A stretch of 64,000 bases of DNA from Phenylobacterium hankyongense. GTDB taxonomy: Bacteria > Pseudomonadota > Alphaproteobacteria > Caulobacterales > Caulobacteraceae. The position numbers were made by a program, and so were the translations under genes. The notes below the pieces were generated by a model, which made no database searches, was not told where the DNA came from, and worked only from the letters and a program-made list of their open reading frames with translations. Positions 49,935-58,472 of the stretch are shown here, one piece after another; the stretch's first letter is position 1, and every line of letters starts with the position of its first letter. The stretch lies in contig NZ_QFYP01000001.1 of NCBI RefSeq assembly GCF_003254505.1, positions 2,402,001 to 2,466,000 of the forward strand. Direction: 5' to 3'.

Positions 49935-51326
49935 ATGGACGGTGACGCACGCCTCAATGCCTATCTGGCCGGCAACTTCGCGCCGGTGCGGAGCGAGGAC
50001 GACCTGGACCTGACCGTGACGGGGGAAATCCCCGCGGGTCTGCGCGGCGCCCTCTATCGCATCGGGCCCAATCCGCAGTTCGAGCCGCGGGATCCCAACC
50101 ACCACTGGTTCGCCGGCGACGGCATGGTGCACGGCTTCTACCTGGCGGACGGCAAGGCGACCTATCGCAACCGCTATGTCCGCACCCCGAGATGGGAGCT
50201 GGAGCACGCCGCGGGCCGCTCGCTGTTCGGGACCTTCGGCAACCCCATGACCACCGATCCGGCCGTCATGGGCCAGGACTCCGGCGTGGCGAACACCAAC
50301 ATCGTCTGGCACGCTGGCCGGCTGATGGCGCTGGAGGAGGGCCACGCGCCCTTCGAGATGGCGCCCGACACCCTGGATTCGGTCGGCTACGTGCAGGCCT
50401 ACCGCGGGCGCACCACGGCGCACCCGAAGATCGACCCGGCGACGGGCGAGATGGTCTGGTTCGGCTATGGCGTCGGCGACGCGCCGCTGTCGGCCGGAAT
50501 GAGCTACGGCGTGACCGACGCCACGGGCCAGGTGGTGCGGCGCGACGACTTCCAGGCGCCCTTCGCCTCCATGGTCCACGACTTCATGGTCACCGAGAAC
50601 CATGTGCTGTTCCCCGTCCTGCCGCTGACCGGCAGCCTGGAGCGGGCGATGCGCGGCCTGCCGCCGTTCGCCTGGGAGCCGGAAAAGGGCAGCTTCGTGG
50701 GGGTCATGCGGCGCGACGCCGACGTCTCGACCATCCGCTGGTTCAACACCGGGGCCTGCTACGTCTTCCATCCGATGAACGCCTGGGAGGCGGACGGAAA
50801 GCTCTATGCCGACGTCATGCGCTACGACCAGGCGCCGCTGTTCCCCAAGGCCGACGGCTCGCCGGGCGAGAAGTCCGCTGCGCGGCTGGTGCGCTGGACC
50901 TTCGACCTCTCCGGAGCGAGCGACGCGATCCGCGAGGAGCCGATCGACGACCTCGACGGCGAGTTCCCCAGGCTGGACGAGCGGTTCGCGACGCGCGCCT
51001 ATCGCCACGGCTGGTATGCCGCCGACCCGACCAACGGCAAGACCATCAAGCAGTCGGCGATCGCCCACCTCGACTTCGCGACCGGCCGTCGGCAGGTCTA
51101 CGAGCTGACCGGCGGCGACCTGACCTCGGAGCCGGTGTTTACGCCGCGCACCGCCGATGCGCCCGAAGGCGACGGCTGGGTTACGGCGGTGGTCTGGCGG
51201 GCGGGCGAGAACCGCAGCGACCTCCTGGTGTTCGAAGCCCAGGACGTGGCCAAGGGGCCGGTCGCGGTCGCCCAGCTGCCGCGCCGCGTGCCGTTCGGCT
51301 TCCACGGCAACTGGGTCAGCTTCTGA
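49935..51326 (+). CDS. Carotenoid/stilbene cleavage oxygenase
   Basis: Non-haem iron oxygenase of the carotenoid cleavage dioxygenase family (463 aa), a seven-bladed propeller. The four iron-binding His are visible: 'RTTAHPKID', 'SMVHDFMVTE', 'YVFHPMNAW' and the C-terminal 'FGFHGNWV'. It cleaves alkene double bonds of carotenoids or lignin-type stilbenes. Which one is unclear; presence beside an epoxide hydrolase hints at aromatic or isoprenoid breakdown. ATG 49935 has GGAGAAG. Confidence 0.93.
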   Translation: MDGDARLNAYLAGNFAPVRSEDDLDLTVTGEIPAGLRGALYRIGPNPQFEPRDPNHHWFAGDGMVHGFYLADGKATYRNRYVRTPRWELEHAAGRSLFGTFGNPMTTDPAVMGQDSGVANTNIVWHAGRLMALEEGHAPFEMAPDTLDSVGYVQAYRGRTTAHPKIDPATGEMVWFGYGVGDAPLSAGMSYGVTDATGQVVRRDDFQAPFASMVHDFMVTENHVLFPVLPLTGSLERAMRGLPPFAWEPEKGSFVGVMRRDADVSTIRWFNTGACYVFHPMNAWEADGKLYADVMRYDQAPLFPKADGSPGEKSAARLVRWTFDLSGASDAIREEPIDDLDGEFPRLDERFATRAYRHGWYAADPTNGKTIKQSAIAHLDFATGRRQVYELTGGDLTSEPVFTPRTADAPEGDGWVTAVVWRAGENRSDLLVFEAQDVAKGPVAVAQLPRRVPFGFHGNWVSF

Positions 51327-51368
51327 CGCGGAGTCGGTCCCCGTCTTCGCACCCGAGCCCAGGTCAGA

Positions 51369-54125
51369 TCAGACCAGGGCGCCGTGGCAGTGCTTGAACT
51401 TCTTGCCTGAGCCGCACGGGCAGGGGGCGTTGCGGCCGGTGTCCTCCCAGCCTTGCGGCAGGGCGGCGACCGGCAAGGCCTCGCGCTGGTCGGCCGGAAT
51501 GCCGTCGGGCAGCAGGCCCATCTGCGCGGCGTTCTCGCCGCTCAGCGGGTCCATGTGGACCTCGAAGTACTGGCCCGGCGGCGGCTGCGGCGGCTCCTCG
51601 AACTGGAACTCCACGGTCATCAGCCAGCGGGTCACGTTCTGGCGCAGGTCGGTCAGCAGCTTCTCGAACAGCGAGAAGGCCTCGGTCTTGTACTCCTGCA
51701 GCGGATCGCGCTGGCCGTAGCCGCGCAGGCCGATGACGTTGCGCAGGTGGTCGAGGTGCATGAGGTGCTCGCGCCACTGCAGGTCGATCATTTGCAGCAG
51801 GAAGCTCTTCTCCACGGTGCGCATGTGGTCGCCCACCTGCTCCTCGCGCTCGGCGGCGCGGGCGTCGGCGGCGGCCACGATCCGCTGCTCGATCTCCTCG
51901 TTGGCGATGCCGTCTTCGGCCGCCCATTCGCGGATCGGCAGTTCCAGGCCCAGCCACTCGCGCACGTGGGCGTCGAGGCCGTCGATATCCCACTGCTCGG
52001 CGTAGGCCTTCGGCGGCAGGTGGCGGGAGACGAAGTCCTCGATGGTGTCGAGGCGCATCTCGCGGATGATCTCCGAGAGATCGGTGGCGGTCATGAACTC
52101 CGCGCGCTGCTCGAACACCGCCTTGCGCTGGTCGTTCACCACGTCGTCGTACTTGAGCAGGTTCTTGCGGATCTCGTAGTTGCGCTGCTCGACGCGGGTC
52201 TGGGCCTTCTGGATGGCGGCGTTCAGCCAGCGGTGGGTGATCGCCTCGCCTTCCTGGACGCCGAAGGTGCGCATGATCGAGTCCAGCCGCTCGCCGGCGA
52301 AGATGCGCAGCAGGTCGTCCTCGCAGGAGAGGAAGAACTTGGAGTGGCCGGGGTCGCCCTGACGGCCGGTCCGGCCGCGCAGCTGGTTGTCGATTCGCCG
52401 GCTTTCGTGGCGCTCGGTGCCGAGCACGAAGAGGCCGCCGGCGGCCAGCGACTGCTCCTTGGAGTCCTTGATCTCGGCTTCGATCTCGCCCTTGCGGGCG
52501 ACCGCCATCTCCGGCGTGACCTCGATACCCAGTCCGCGCTGCTCGTCGCGCCACTTGGCGACGCGCATGTCGACGTTGCCGCCCAGCTGGATGTCGGTGC
52601 CGCGGCCGGCCATGTTGGTGGCGATGGTCACCGCGCCCGGCATGCCGGCGTCGGCGACGATCAGGGCTTCCTGCTCGTGGTAGCGGGCGTTCAGCACGCT
52701 GTGCGGGATGCCGGTCTTCTTCTTGCCGTCGATCTCGAACTTGTGGGCCTTGAGCATCTCGGAGAGCTGCTCGGACTTCTCGATCGAGACGGTGCCGACC
52801 AGGATCGGCTGGCCGCGCCGATAGCAGTCCTCGATCTGCACGATGATCGCCTGGTTCTTCTCGGCGGAGGTGCGATAGACCTCGTCGTCGTCGTCGATGC
52901 GGGTCACCGGCCGGTTGGTCGGGATCTCGGCCACGTCCATCTTGTAGATGTCGAGGAATTCCTGGGCCTCGGTGGCGGCCGTGCCGGTCATGCCCGAGAG
53001 CTTGGAATAGAGGCGGAAGTAGTTCTGGATGGTCACCGAGGCCAGGGTCTGGTTCTCGGGCTGGATGACGGCGCCTTCCTTGGCCTCGATGGCCTGGTGC
53101 AGGCCTTCGGACAGGCGGCGGCCGTGCATCATGCGGCCGGTGAACTCGTCGATCAGGATCACCTCGCCGGCGCGGACGATGTAGTCCTTGTCGCGCTGGT
53201 AGAGGATGTTGGCGCGCAGCGCCTGGTTCACGTGGTGCACCACCGAGACGTTGGCCGCGTCGTAGAGGCCGGCGGAATCCTCGGCCAAGTGGCCGCCTTC
53301 CTGCAGGATCTCCTCGATGCGCTCGGCGCCGTCCTCGGTGAGGATGACCTGCTTCTGCTTCTCGTCGTGCTCGAAGGTCGTCGCGTCCTTGATCAGCTCT
53401 TTCACGACCACGTCGATGGTCTTGTAGAACTCGCTGCGGTCCTCGGTCGGGCCGGAGATGATCAGCGGGGTGCGGGCTTCGTCGATGAGGATGGAGTCCA
53501 CCTCGTCGACGATCGCGAAGTTGTGGCCGCGCTGGACCATTTCCCCGGCCTCGTAGACCAAGTTGTCGCGCAGGTAGTCGAAGCCGAATTCGTTGTTGGT
53601 GCCGTAGGTGATGTCCGAACCGTAGGCGTCATGCCGCTGGCCCTGGCTGAGGCCGTGGACGATCACGCCGACGCTCATGCCCAGGAAGCGGTAGATCTGG
53701 CCCATCCACTCGCTGTCGCGCTGGGCCAGGTAGTCGTTGACGGTGATGACGTGGACGCCCTTGCCGGCGAGCGCGTTCAGGTAGACCGGCAGGGTGGCGA
53801 CCAGGGTCTTGCCTTCGCCGGTCCGCATCTCGGCGATGCCGCCCTGGTGCAGGATCATGCCGCCGACCAGCTGCACGTCGAAATGGCGCAGGCCGATGGC
53901 GCGCCGCGAGGCCTCGCGCACGACGGCGAAGGCCTCTTCCATCAGGTCGTCGAGGCTGGCCCCCTGGGCGAGGCGGCCGCGGAACTCCTCGGTCTTGCCG
54001 CGCAGCTCGGCGTCGGACAGCGCCTGCATTTTCGGCTCGAGGGCGTTGACCTTGCCGATCCGCGCCGTCATGGCCTTGACCTTACGGTCATTGGAAGAGC
54101 CGAAGAACCGTTGGAAGATGCTCAA
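51369..54125 (-). CDS. secA: Preprotein translocase ATPase SecA
   Basis: Motor of the Sec export pathway (918 aa). Walker A 'MRTGEGKTL' near residues 100-108, '[13 protein letters not shown]' near 210, preprotein cross-linking and helical scaffold domains in order, and the C-terminal zinc site '[14 protein letters not shown]' that binds SecB or lipids. The start is TTG 54125 ([15 protein letters not shown]); no good ribosome-binding site is seen, so another start is possible. It is convergent with the carotenoid oxygenase (42-base gap). Confidence 0.98.
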   Translation of the reverse strand: MSIFQRFFGSSNDRKVKAMTARIGKVNALEPKMQALSDAELRGKTEEFRGRLAQGASLDDLMEEAFAVVREASRRAIGLRHFDVQLVGGMILHQGGIAEMRTGEGKTLVATLPVYLNALAGKGVHVITVNDYLAQRDSEWMGQIYRFLGMSVGVIVHGLSQGQRHDAYGSDITYGTNNEFGFDYLRDNLVYEAGEMVQRGHNFAIVDEVDSILIDEARTPLIISGPTEDRSEFYKTIDVVVKELIKDATTFEHDEKQKQVILTEDGAERIEEILQEGGHLAEDSAGLYDAANVSVVHHVNQALRANILYQRDKDYIVRAGEVILIDEFTGRMMHGRRLSEGLHQAIEAKEGAVIQPENQTLASVTIQNYFRLYSKLSGMTGTAATEAQEFLDIYKMDVAEIPTNRPVTRIDDDDEVYRTSAEKNQAIIVQIEDCYRRGQPILVGTVSIEKSEQLSEMLKAHKFEIDGKKKTGIPHSVLNARYHEQEALIVADAGMPGAVTIATNMAGRGTDIQLGGNVDMRVAKWRDEQRGLGIEVTPEMAVARKGEIEAEIKDSKEQSLAAGGLFVLGTERHESRRIDNQLRGRTGRQGDPGHSKFFLSCEDDLLRIFAGERLDSIMRTFGVQEGEAITHRWLNAAIQKAQTRVEQRNYEIRKNLLKYDDVVNDQRKAVFEQRAEFMTATDLSEIIREMRLDTIEDFVSRHLPPKAYAEQWDIDGLDAHVREWLGLELPIREWAAEDGIANEEIEQRIVAAADARAAEREEQVGDHMRTVEKSFLLQMIDLQWREHLMHLDHLRNVIGLRGYGQRDPLQEYKTEAFSLFEKLLTDLRQNVTRWLMTVEFQFEEPPQPPPGQYFEVHMDPLSGENAAQMGLLPDGIPADQREALPVAALPQGWEDTGRNAPCPCGSGKKFKHCHGALV

Positions 54126-54274
54126 GGGAGAAGGTCCGGTTGGTGCGGGCGGCAGCGGCGGCCGTGTCCGGTCCTTCGCCTGCCGGGAAAACTCGCTCTT
54201 TTCAGGGCGCGCGAGACTTAAGCAGCGCCCCCTCCAGTGTCAACGCGGCGGGGTTGCGCGAGCGATCAACAAAA

Positions 54275-54309
54275 TCCGCTCATCCCGGCGAAAGCCGGGA
54301 CCCAAGCTG
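54275..54309 (+). repeat. Palindromic repeat, left copy
   Basis: 35 bases identical to the reverse complement of 54644-54678. The core hairpin is TCCCGGC-GAAA-GCCGGGA at 54283-54300, a 7-bp stem with a GAAA tetraloop. It lies 10 bases past the restored stop of the GIY-YIG gene. Confidence 0.95.
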
Positions 54310-54319
54310 GGCTTTCCGC

Positions 54320-54618
54320 TCACAACGCCAAGAGGTTGTTAAGGTCCTCGTAGAGGTCTCGCCCGCGTGGGTTTGAAGCCTCGATCAACTCAATCTTCCA
54401 CTTGCGGCGCCATTCCTTGATCCGGCGTTCGCGGCGGAGGCGTTCTCGCGAAGCTCGAAGGTCTCGAACCAGACGAGCTTGGTGACCTCGTACTTGGAAG
54501 TGAATCCCGGTCGGACTTTTTCGCGGTGCTCATAGATCCGCCGCGCGAGATCGTCGGTGCTGCCGGTGTAGAGCGTGCCATAGGGCCGGCTCGCCAGAAT
54601 ATAGACGAAGAAGCTCAT
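54320..54618 (-). pseudogene. Frameshifted GIY-YIG endonuclease (COG2827 type)
   Basis: Small GIY-YIG nuclease gene with a broken frame. From ATG 54618 it reads 'MSFFVYILASRPYGTLYTGS' (the GIY-YIG strand pair appears as VYI and LYTG), then 'RRIYEHREKVRPGFTSKY' and 'KLVWFE'. The original frame ends early at 54385, but another frame continues with the conserved tail 'RRERRIKEWRRKWKIELIEA' and 'DLYEDLNNLLAL', ending at 54320. Adding one base near 54439 gives a normal 99-residue protein, so a single-base deletion, or a sequencing error, explains it. It is bracketed by the 35-base inverted repeats. Confidence 0.85.
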
Positions 54619-54643
54619 TCCCTCCTCCGCGCCGGCCGGAGCT

Positions 54644-54678
54644 CAGCTTGGGTCCCGGCTTTCGCCGGGATGAGCGGA
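54644..54678 (-). repeat. Palindromic repeat, right copy
   Basis: Inverted copy of 54275-54309, identical over 35 bases. It sits 25 bases upstream of the GIY-YIG start codon and 21 bases past the thiolase stop, so it could also act as a hairpin at the thiolase mRNA end. Confidence 0.95.
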
Positions 54679-54699
54679 GGAGGGGGAGCTCATGCGCGT

Positions 54700-55872
54700 T
54701 CAGAAGACCTCGAACAGTCCCGCTGCGCCCATGCCGCCGCCGATGCACATCGAGACCACGGCGTTCTTGGCGCCGCGGCGCTTGCCTTCCTGCAGGACGT
54801 GCCCGGCCAGGCGGGCGCCGGTCATGCCGAACGGGTGGCCGATGGCGATCGAGCCGCCGTTGACGTTGTATTTCTCCGGGTCGATGCCCAGCCGGTCGCG
54901 GGAATAGAGGCACTGCGAGGCGAAAGCCTCGTTGAGCTCCCACAGGTCGATGTCGCTGACCTTGAGCCCATGGCGCTCCAGGAGGCGCGGCACCGCGAAC
55001 ACCGGGCCGATGCCCATCTCGTCGGGCTCGCAGCCGGCGACCGCCCAGCCCTTGAACAGGCCCATGGGCTCCAGGCCGCGCCGCTCGGCCTCCTTGGCCT
55101 CCATGATCACCACGGCGGCGGCGCCGTCGGAGAGCTGCGAGGCGTTGCCGGCGGTGATGTACTTGCCGGGCCCGCGCACCGGCTCGAGCTTCGACAGGCC
55201 GGCCAGGTTGGTGTCGGGGCGGTTGCACTCGTCGCGGTCGACCACGTAGTCGACGATGGTCTCTTCCTTCGTCTCCTTGTTGACCTGCTTCATCTTGGTC
55301 TTCATCGGGACGATCTCGTCGCGGAACTTGCCGGCCTGCTGGGCCGCGGCCATCCGCTGCTGGGACTCGTAGGAATACTCGTCCTGCGCCTCGCGGCTGA
55401 CCTTGTAGCGCTCGGCGACGATGTCGGCGGTGTCGATCATCGGCATGAAGATCGCCGGGTACATCTCGGTCAGGCGCGGGTCGTTGTTGACCGCGCCGCC
55501 GGCCCCGCCGCCGGGGATGGAGATCGACTCCACGCCGCCGGCCACCACGACGCCGGCGCCGTCGTTGCGGACGTAGTTGGCCGCCGCCGCGATGGTCTGC
55601 AGGCCGGAGGAGCAGAAGCGGTTGATGGTCACGCCGGAGGTGGTGATCGGCAGGCCCGCCAGCAGGGCGGCCTGGCGGCCGAGGTTGCCGGCGCCGTGCG
55701 CCACATTGCCCAGATAGCAGTCCTCGACCGCGTCCTTCTCGACGCCGGCCTTGTCCACGGCGTGCTGCACGGCGTGCGCCGCCATGGAGACGGTGGGCGT
55801 CATGTTGAAGCCGCCGCGGCCCGATTTTGCGAGACCCGTTCTGGCGTAGGAGACGATGACTGCTTCGCGCAT
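54700..55872 (-). CDS. Acetyl-CoA C-acyltransferase (thiolase)
   Basis: Thiolase (390 aa) that condenses or cleaves acyl-CoA. Catalytic residues are Cys87 in 'NRFCSSGLQ', His in 'GHPFGMTG', and Cys in '[10 protein letters not shown]'; 'NEAFASQ' is also present. The Ser-Ser after Cys and the '[11 protein letters not shown]' segment fit the acetyl-CoA acyltransferase (FadA/AtoB) group. ATG 55872 follows GGAGG; an in-frame start at 55890 is weaker. Whether it serves fatty-acid beta-oxidation or polyhydroxyalkanoate synthesis is undecided. It is divergent from the parvulin gene. Confidence 0.93.
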   Translation of the reverse strand: MREAVIVSYARTGLAKSGRGGFNMTPTVSMAAHAVQHAVDKAGVEKDAVEDCYLGNVAHGAGNLGRQAALLAGLPITTSGVTINRFCSSGLQTIAAAANYVRNDGAGVVVAGGVESISIPGGGAGGAVNNDPRLTEMYPAIFMPMIDTADIVAERYKVSREAQDEYSYESQQRMAAAQQAGKFRDEIVPMKTKMKQVNKETKEETIVDYVVDRDECNRPDTNLAGLSKLEPVRGPGKYITAGNASQLSDGAAAVVIMEAKEAERRGLEPMGLFKGWAVAGCEPDEMGIGPVFAVPRLLERHGLKVSDIDLWELNEAFASQCLYSRDRLGIDPEKYNVNGGSIAIGHPFGMTGARLAGHVLQEGKRRGAKNAVVSMCIGGGMGAAGLFEVF

Positions 55873-56017
55873 TTTAAATGATCCTCCCAAACAATAGGCG
55901 TCCGGGACCTTGTGCTGGCCCCTCCAGGTTGGGGCGACCTTTGCACTCCGGGCTGTAAATGGCTAGGGACGGGCGGCGCCCCGGCGCGCCTCCCCCGTCC
56001 GCTTTGGGATGATCTGA

Positions 56018-56965
56018 ATGGCGGCCCACAAGCCCTTCCGCTCCGCGTGCCTGGCCGGCCTGGCTTTGACGCTGGCGCTTGGGCTCGGCGCCTGCGGCCG
56101 CGGCGGCGGCGCGGAGCACGCGCCCGAGCGCGGCGACCAGGCGGTGGCGAAGGTCGACGGCAAGACCGTGTGGGCCTCCGACGTCAAACGCGAGGCGGTG
56201 GCCCAGGGGCTGATCGGCGAGGGCGAGCCGCTGGAGGTCTCCTCCGACCTCTTCCACCGCGTGCTGGACGAGGTGGTGGACCAGAAGCTGCTGGCCACCG
56301 AAGCGTTGAAGCGCAAGCTGGACAAGGACCCGGTCGCCCAGCGCCGGCTGGCGGCGGCCCGCGAGCGGATCCTCGGCGACATGCTGGTGGAGAGCGTGGT
56401 GTCCGACGCGGTCAACGACAACGCCATCCGCGGCCTCTACCAGGAGCAGCTGAAGCTCGCGAAGCGCTCCGAGGAGATTCGCGCCCGGCAGATCGTGCTG
56501 CCCTCGGCGGCCGAGACCGAGCAGGCGAAGAAGCTGCTGGCGTCGGGGGCCTCCTTCGAGGCGCTGGCCATGGAGCGCTCGACCGACGCGGCCACCCGGT
56601 TCAACGGCGGCGACCTCGGCTATTTCACCACCGACGTCATGCCCGAGGCCTATGATACGGCGCTCAGGGGCGCCAAGGCGGGCCAGGTGGTCGGGCCGTT
56701 CCAGGTCGATGGCGGCTGGGCGCTGGTGAAGGTCGAGGACCGCCGGCTGGAGCAGCCGATCGCGCTGGAGGCCGCGCGGCCGCAGATCGTGCGCTTCCTC
56801 ACCTACGACCAGATCCGCGACCTGCTGGAGAAGCTTCGCAGCCGTTCCAGGATCGAGACGTTGGTCAAGGCCGACGCCAATGCGCCGAAGCCGCCGGCCG
56901 ACGCGCCGAAAGCCGCGCTGGCGGCGCCGAGTCCGCAACTGAAACCCCAGGGGGCACGCCCATGA
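56018..56965 (+). CDS. Parvulin-type peptidyl-prolyl isomerase lipoprotein
   Basis: Periplasm-facing lipoprotein (315 aa) that folds exported proteins, similar to PrsA/SurA. Lipobox Cys26 ('LALGLGAC'). A SurA-like N-terminal helical region (45-135: 'KVDGKTVWASDVKREAVA', 'LDEVVDQKLLATEALKR') precedes the rotamase domain (about 150-245: 'EIRARQIVLPS', 'NGGDLGYFTTDVMPEAYDTAL', 'GQVVGPFQVDGGWALVKVED'). A Pro/Ala tail follows. Its stop overlaps the argJ start (ATGA). Its position near secA suggests a link with secretion. Confidence 0.92.
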   Translation: MAAHKPFRSACLAGLALTLALGLGACGRGGGAEHAPERGDQAVAKVDGKTVWASDVKREAVAQGLIGEGEPLEVSSDLFHRVLDEVVDQKLLATEALKRKLDKDPVAQRRLAAARERILGDMLVESVVSDAVNDNAIRGLYQEQLKLAKRSEEIRARQIVLPSAAETEQAKKLLASGASFEALAMERSTDAATRFNGGDLGYFTTDVMPEAYDTALRGAKAGQVVGPFQVDGGWALVKVEDRRLEQPIALEAARPQIVRFLTYDQIRDLLEKLRSRSRIETLVKADANAPKPPADAPKAALAAPSPQLKPQGARP

Positions 56966-58419
56966 GCCGCAAGCCGACGAAGTCCGTGGCCGGCCTGAAA
57001 CCGGCGGCCAAGGCGCTGGAAGCCGCTGCGAAACCGGTGGAAGTGATGGGCCAGACGCTGGAGCGCGCCTTCGACCCGCTGGCCAGCGCCCTGAAGCGCG
57101 CCGCGCTGAAACGCGCCGACCGCCAGGCCCGGCAGTTCTCCGAGCCCGCCGCCGCGCCGGCGCCGGCCGCGCCCGCCAAGGGCGCGATGCCGGTGTCGCC
57201 GCTGGCCGTGCCGTTCCCGCTGATGCCGCCGATCGCCGGCGTGCAGCTGGCGACCGGGCGGGCCGGATTCTACAAGTACGACCGCGAAGACCTGCTGGTG
57301 ATGAGCTTCCCGGAGGGCGCGAGCTGCGCCGGGGTGTTCACCCGTCACGGGGTGGGGTCGGCGCCGGTCGACTGGTGCAAGCGGCACCTTGAGATGACCA
57401 AGGGCGAGGGCGTCCGCGCCCTGGTGGTCAACGCCGGCTGCGCCAATTCCTTCACCGGCCGGCCGGGCGCCGACGCGGTGCGCCGGGTGTGCTCGGCGAC
57501 CGCCAAACGCTTCGACTGCCGCCAGCGCGACGTGATGGTGGCTTCCACCGGGGTGATCGGGGTGCTGCTGGACGACGCCAAGATCGTCCACCGCCTGCCC
57601 GAGGTGGAGCAGCGGCTGACCCCCGACGGTTGGGCCGGCGCGGCGCGGGCGATCATGACCACCGACACCTTCCCGAAGGGGTCCTACGCCGAGGCGACCA
57701 TCGACGGGGTGACGGTGCGGATCGGCGGCATCTGCAAGGGCTCCGGCATGATCGCGCCGGACATGGCCACCATGCTGGCCTTCGTGGTCACCGACGCGGC
57801 GATCTCGCCGGCGGCGCTGCAGAACCTGGTCAGCCTCTACACCCGCAACACCTTCAACGCGGTGACGGTGGACGGCGACCGTTCGACCAACGACACCCTG
57901 CTGCTGTTCGCCACCGGCCAGTCCGGCGCGCCGAAGATCAGCCGCGCGGGCGACCGCCGCCTCGCCGACTTCCGCGACAAGCTGGAGCACGTGCTGATGG
58001 ACCTAGCCCACCAGCTGGTGCGCGACGGGGAGGGCGCGACCAAGTTCATCAAGGTCACGGTGACCGGCGCGGAGACCGCCGCCTCGGCCCGCAAGATCGC
58101 CCGCACCATCTGTGAAAGCCCGCTGGTGAAGACCGCCTTCGCCGGCGAGGACGCCAACTGGGGCCGCATCGTCATGGCCGTGGGCCGCGCCGACGAGCCG
58201 GTGGACCGGGATTCCATGAGCGTGAAGTTCGGCGACCTGTGGGCCGCCCAGGACGGTCTCGTCTCGGCCACCTACAACGAGGCGAAGATGAGCGCCTACA
58301 TGAAGAAGAAGGAGCTGGAGGTCACGGTGGACGTCGGCGTCGGCCGCGCCAGCTCCACCATGTGGACCTGCGACCTGACCAAGCGCTACGTCGAGATCAA
58401 CGGCGACTACCGCAGCTGA
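56962..58419 (+). CDS. argJ: Bifunctional ornithine acetyltransferase/N-acetylglutamate synthase ArgJ
   Basis: Arginine-pathway enzyme that transfers the acetyl group from N-acetylornithine to glutamate and may also use acetyl-CoA. The precursor self-cleaves before Thr270 in 'MIAPDMATMLAF', giving alpha and beta chains. The 485 residues exceed the usual ~400 because of an N-terminal Ala/Lys/Pro-rich extension (about 1-75) absent from typical ArgJ. ATG 56962 is fixed by ATGA overlap with the parvulin gene, though the true start could be internal. The core starts near 'PFPLMPPIAGVQLATGRAG'. Confidence 0.95.
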   Translation: MSRKPTKSVAGLKPAAKALEAAAKPVEVMGQTLERAFDPLASALKRAALKRADRQARQFSEPAAAPAPAAPAKGAMPVSPLAVPFPLMPPIAGVQLATGRAGFYKYDREDLLVMSFPEGASCAGVFTRHGVGSAPVDWCKRHLEMTKGEGVRALVVNAGCANSFTGRPGADAVRRVCSATAKRFDCRQRDVMVASTGVIGVLLDDAKIVHRLPEVEQRLTPDGWAGAARAIMTTDTFPKGSYAEATIDGVTVRIGGICKGSGMIAPDMATMLAFVVTDAAISPAALQNLVSLYTRNTFNAVTVDGDRSTNDTLLLFATGQSGAPKISRAGDRRLADFRDKLEHVLMDLAHQLVRDGEGATKFIKVTVTGAETAASARKIARTICESPLVKTAFAGEDANWGRIVMAVGRADEPVDRDSMSVKFGDLWAAQDGLVSATYNEAKMSAYMKKKELEVTVDVGVGRASSTMWTCDLTKRYVEINGDYRS

Positions 58420-58423
58420 TCCG

Positions 58424-58453
58424 CGCGCCTTCTCCACGAGGGGAGAAGGCGCG
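58424..58453 (+). terminator. argJ terminator
   Basis: A 12-bp stem (CGCGCCTTCTCC / GGAGAAGGCGCG) with a 6-base loop starts 4 bases after the argJ stop, between convergent argJ and rhlE. No T-tract follows on either strand. The CTTCTCC...GGAGAAG form resembles dispersed hairpins of alphaproteobacteria, so it could be a repeat reused as terminator. Confidence 0.65.
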
Positions 58454-58472
58454 GGATTGAAGTCTCTCTGTC

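Larger units (their letters stand above)
54275..54678. mobile_element. Candidate repeat-bounded GIY-YIG unit
   Basis: A 404-base unit made of a frameshifted GIY-YIG gene between two perfect 35-base inverted copies of a palindromic repeat. The arms lie 10 bases after the gene's stop and 25 bases before its start. I see no target-site duplication. It separates secA from the thiolase and parvulin genes. Calling it mobile is inference from the arrangement. Confidence 0.5.

Noticed and set aside
58424..58453. A further member of the 35-base repeat family
   Set aside because: Stem sequence and loop differ (CTTCTCC type, no GAAA loop), and its place just after argJ fits a terminator.
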